From: Clostridia bacterium
GTDB taxonomy: Bacteria; Bacillota; Clostridia; Christensenellales; Aristaeellaceae
Direction: 5' to 3'
Length of the DNA stretch: 16,801 bases
NCBI GenBank assembly: GCA_900769075.1
Contig: CAAGFE010000115.1
Location: forward strand, 1-16,801
The notes beneath the pieces are model-generated. The model worked only from the letters and a program-made list of their open reading frames with translations, was not told where the DNA came from and searched no databases. Positions 15,027 to 16,801 of the stretch are shown one piece after another. The position numbers were made by a program, and so were the translations under genes. Every line of letters begins with the position of its first letter. The stretch's first letter is position 1.

Positions 15027-15107
15027 TTACCCCCTTATTAAATAAACTACCACCCATGAAACAGCAAGATCATACAGGCCATCAAGCAGCGGTTTTACAC
15101 CTTCCAT
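15027..15107 (-). CDS. Possible 26-residue leader peptide
   Basis: In the operon leader, an ATG at 15107 opens a 26-codon frame ending in TAA at 15027-15029, inside the spacer between the Shine-Dalgarno site and the TTG of the first M42 gene. The product would have a hydrophobic stretch (LAVSWVVVYLI) ending in Arg-Gly. The frame is open further upstream with a TTG at 15143. No good ribosome binding site precedes either start, so this may be chance; if translated, it could couple initiation to the peptidase gene. Confidence 0.2.
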   Translation of the reverse strand: MEGVKPLLDGLYDLAVSWVVVYLIRG

Positions 15108-15129
15108 CCATGCCGTAGTAGCATTCACT

Positions 15130-15143
15130 TTGTCGTTCGACAA
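15130..15143. promoter_or_regulatory. Perfect palindrome TTGTCG-TT-CGACAA, operator candidate
   Basis: Two 6-base arms, TTGTCG and CGACAA, are separated by two bases. The site lies in the operon leader, about 60-70 bases downstream of the predicted minus-strand start point, where a repressor could block elongation. The adjacent divergent regulator gene is the obvious candidate for binding it, but nothing in the sequence proves that. Confidence 0.35.
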
Positions 15144-15204
15144 GTTACTGGATGGATTTATATCTTTCTCCCAATCTGCCTGCTTGCTTTTCTTGCTATA
15201 TTGT

Positions 15205-15210
15205 TATAAT
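15205..15210 (+). promoter_or_regulatory. Possible -10 element for the regulator gene
   Basis: A perfect TATAAT on the plus strand, with only a weak -35 candidate (TTGCTT, 15184-15189, 15-base spacer). It overlaps the -10 of the minus-strand promoter, so the two would compete for polymerase. It would leave a leader of over 300 bases before the regulator, so another promoter nearer the gene may exist. Confidence 0.25.
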
Positions 15211-15237
15211 ATACAAGTGCCATGTGTTAATTGTCAA
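15208..15237 (-). promoter_or_regulatory. Sigma-A type promoter of the peptidase-transporter operon
   Basis: On the minus strand, a perfect -35 TTGACA (15237-15232) is followed after 18 bases by TATATT (15213-15208). Shifting by one base gives GTATAT with 17-base spacing. Transcription would start near 15200, giving a leader of about 180 bases before the first M42 gene that contains the 15130-15143 palindrome. Confidence 0.6.
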
Positions 15238-15542
15238 TAGGGAGACGTTATTTATTTTTAGTCTACAGGGAAATATTTTCTTGTATTATTGGAATGATAT
15301 ACAATATCAGCTTACAATTACAGTAAATTTATTCATGAATTAAAAAATTTTTTATTTTGTAATTTGCACGACCCTTCCCGCGCAAGTGTCTCCTTTTCTG
15401 CACTGAACACAGTGAACTGAAAAAAACGAATCGCTTTCCGACGATGCCTGCGCAATCCTTCGGCACATCGGAAGCGTGGCGCATCGACATGACAGAGTTT
15501 TACGAAGAAAAAACGAAAAAAGAAATGGAAGGAAAACTGACA
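15238..15542. other. AT-rich gap upstream of the regulator
   Basis: This stretch holds two short inverted repeats: TTGTAT/ATACAA (15281-15286 and 15299-15304) and CACTG-AACA-CAGTG (15401-15414), plus A/T runs at 15340-15358. The plus-strand frame of the regulator is open from 15444, but no ribosome binding site precedes the ATGs at 15444 and 15489. I see no separate gene here. The repeats could be operator sites for the regulator. Confidence 0.35.
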
Positions 15543-16202
15543 ATGACGAAACCTATTACTGCTGTAGAACTGACGGAAACTGACCTCTGCATTCTCGACT
15601 CATACACCTGCCTGGCAAAGGGACTGTCGGAATATCTCGGCACCGGCTATGAAATTGTGGTGCAGTCCCTTGGAAATCCCGACGAGGGCGTGATCTGCAT
15701 CATGAACGGGCACTATACCGGACGAAAGGTCGGTGCGCCCATCACAGACTTCGCCCTTGAGATGTTCGAGCGTATAAAATCGCACGACACCACCCCCTAT
15801 GCAACCTATTTTACCGAAAATAAGAACGGTGAGCCGATCCGTTCCACCACCATTGCGATCCATGGAGAAAAACATCGCGTTATCGGCTTTATCTGCATCA
15901 ACTTCTTCTTGAACCTGCCCCTCGCCACCTTCATTCGAGAAAACTATCCCTCCGAACGTCTGCATGTATTCTCCGAGACCTTCGCGGAAAACTCCCGGGA
16001 GATCATCGAAAAGCAGGTCGTGAAAATTCGCAATGAGGTCTTTTCCGACAATAAGATTCCTTTGAACAACAAGAACAAGGAAATCATTTGTCGCTTAAGC
16101 AACTGTGGGATCTTTAACCTGAAAGATAGCGTTGTCCTCGTAGCGGAGCAGCTCGGGATCTCCAAAAACACGGTCTATCTCCACCTCCGTCACTGCCTGT
16201 AA
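15543..16202 (+). CDS. YheO/DauR-like transcriptional regulator (PAS-like plus HTH)
   Basis: A 219-residue regulator. Residues about 16-130 match the YheO-like PAS domain, including a NGxxTGRKxGxPITD segment at 55-69 that is characteristic of the family. The C-terminal part (about 180-217) is the family HTH, ending QLGISKNTVYLHLRHCL. Relatives include E. coli YheO and Pseudomonas DauR, a repressor of D-arginine catabolism. I chose the ATG at 15543 because GGAAGGA (15527-15533) lies 9 bases upstream and the family normally has about 20-30 residues before the PAS domain; the frame extends to 15444 without supporting signals. It is divergent from the operon, the usual place for a local regulator, and probably senses the operon's substrate or a product. 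Ligand unknown. Confidence 0.87.
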   Translation: MTKPITAVELTETDLCILDSYTCLAKGLSEYLGTGYEIVVQSLGNPDEGVICIMNGHYTGRKVGAPITDFALEMFERIKSHDTTPYATYFTENKNGEPIRSTTIAIHGEKHRVIGFICINFFLNLPLATFIRENYPSERLHVFSETFAENSREIIEKQVVKIRNEVFSDNKIPLNNKNKEIICRLSNCGIFNLKDSVVLVAEQLGISKNTVYLHLRHCL

Positions 16203-16241
16203 CACTGGTGCGGCGTCCCCCGAGGAACTGCATCGTTTTTG

Positions 16242-16280
16242 CAAAATCAGCTTCCCATCTCGAATAGGAAGCTGATTTTG
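16242..16280. terminator. Hairpin terminator downstream of the regulator
   Basis: CAAAATCAGCTTCC (16242-16255) and GGAAGCTGATTTTG (16267-16280) form a perfect 14-bp stem with an 11-base loop, 40 bases after the regulator stop. The T-tract lies within the stem base (TTTTG) and an A-tract on the other side, as in bidirectional terminators. It likely ends the regulator transcript and could also stop transcripts arriving from the right. Confidence 0.7.
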
Positions 16281-16340
16281 TATGCTCAGGTTTAGGGTGT
16301 ATCTGAAACATTCCAACGCACCCGGACAGCGGGCACATCT

Positions 16341-16658
16341 TCAGTTTTCAGATACCAGTGCACCGATTCCATCACATTTTCTCTGCACGCAATAACCTGT
16401 TCCGTCGTTGCTGCTCCGGTACATACCTTCCACCCTTTTGTTGCGCTCTGCCTGAAATCGACGCGGCCGTGCGGACTGCACCCACGGCAACGCGCGAATA
16501 AATTCTTGAAGTACCCTATTGCGCTCTCCCCACAGCTGTGTCATAGTTTGATTGTACTCAATATCATAATCGCAATCATAAAAAAGTAAATCGTTCATAT
16601 TCTTATAACGATTGCAATTACCCCAAGCTGCACTTTGGGGAACACCCGGCTGCGGCAA
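16341..16658 (-). CDS. Weak hypothetical ORF, possibly a decayed gene fragment
   Basis: A 105-codon frame from TTG at 16658, bounded upstream by an in-frame TGA at 16689-16691. The product has an N-terminal Pro/Gln/Asn-rich part (PQSAAWGNCNRYKN), an Asp/Tyr stretch (LLFYDCDYDIEY) and an Arg-rich tail. I do not recognise it with confidence; the first part is reminiscent of low-complexity linkers in replication initiator proteins of clostridial integrative elements. No ribosome binding site precedes the TTG or the ATG at 16598, so it may be a remnant rather than an active gene. Confidence 0.25.
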   Translation of the reverse strand: MPQPGVPQSAAWGNCNRYKNMNDLLFYDCDYDIEYNQTMTQLWGERNRVLQEFIRALPWVQSARPRRFQAERNKRVEGMYRSSNDGTGYCVQRKCDGIGALVSEN

Positions 16659-16747
16659 ATGGGGCGGTGCAGTTAGTTCTCAGTAAGCGTCAAATCTGTC
16701 CCCGCAAAGGAACTGCCGGACACCAACCAAGGTATCCGGCGTGAAAA

Positions 16748-16801
16748 TCAATATATGTCCGCTACGGGTGCCTCGCCGAGGAATGTATCCACGGCATCAC
16801 C
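16748..16801 (-). CDS. Possible C-terminal end of an off-window gene
   Basis: Reading leftwards from the window edge, 17 sense codons end in TGA at 16750-16748 and give a plausible protein tail (GDAVDTFLGEAPVADIY). The piece is too short to assign. A second short frame follows, overlapping the stop as TTGA and ending at 16689. Both could be fragments of a neighbouring element. Confidence 0.2.
   Translation of the reverse strand, partial: GDAVDTFLGEAPVADIY

Noticed and set aside
15152..15343. A 63-codon plus-strand frame in the divergent promoter region
   Set aside because: It overlaps the predicted promoters, is AT-rich with no ribosome site, and its translation resembles random hydrophobic sequence.
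15444..15542. Longer regulator starting at ATG 15444 or 15489
   Set aside because: Neither ATG has a ribosome site, and the extra residues precede the region where family homology begins; the ATG at 15543 has GGAAGGA at good spacing.

Overview
The window is dominated by one long minus-strand gene cluster (about 410-15020), read right to left, with a divergent regulator gene on the plus strand (15543-16202). The gene families, strong Shine-Dalgarno sites, frequent TTG/GTG starts and moderately high GC suggest a Clostridia-type Firmicute, possibly an Oscillospiraceae-like gut anaerobe. That assignment is inference; there is no rRNA or marker gene here.

Layout in the direction of transcription. 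(1) Promoter and leader, about 15240-15021. (2) Three tandem M42-family metallopeptidase paralogues: 15020-13980 has a complete active site, 13989-12988 has lost several key residues, and 12975-11989 has lost all the metal ligands. (3) A complete oligopeptide-type ABC importer: permeases DppB-like (11983-10541) and DppC-like (10528-9008), both with unusual N-terminal membrane extensions; ATPases DppD-like (8994-8035) and DppF-like (8019-7036); and a lipoprotein solute-binding protein (6979-5135) whose domain order looks circularly permuted. (4) A perfect 15-bp hairpin (5104-5071). (5) An intracellular catabolic set: a fourth, intact M42 peptidase (5042-4032), a PLP enzyme of the ACC deaminase/D-cysteine desulfhydrase family (4010-2991), a metal-dependent amidohydrolase (2994-1792), a RidA enamine/imine deaminase (1774-1397), and a second, more canonical D-cysteine desulfhydrase-like PLP enzyme (1384-410).

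Proposed logic (inference): a YheO/DauR-like PAS-HTH regulator controls uptake of a peptide or peptide-like compound. M42 peptidases trim it, the amidohydrolase opens or deacylates a product, and the PLP enzymes eliminate or deaminate the released amino acid. RidA then clears the reactive 2-aminoacrylate-type enamine. Homology of the regulator to DauR (D-arginine utilisation) and of the PLP enzymes to D-cysteine desulfhydrase points towards D-amino acids or beta-substituted alanines as the end substrate, but the substrate cannot be read from sequence.

Flanks: 1-409 holds inverted repeats and no convincing gene. After the regulator's hairpin terminator (16242-16280), the right end (16281-16801) holds only weak, possibly decayed coding fragments on the minus strand. 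The most unusual items are the permuted binding protein, the graded loss of M42 active sites in adjacent paralogues, and the remodelled permeases.
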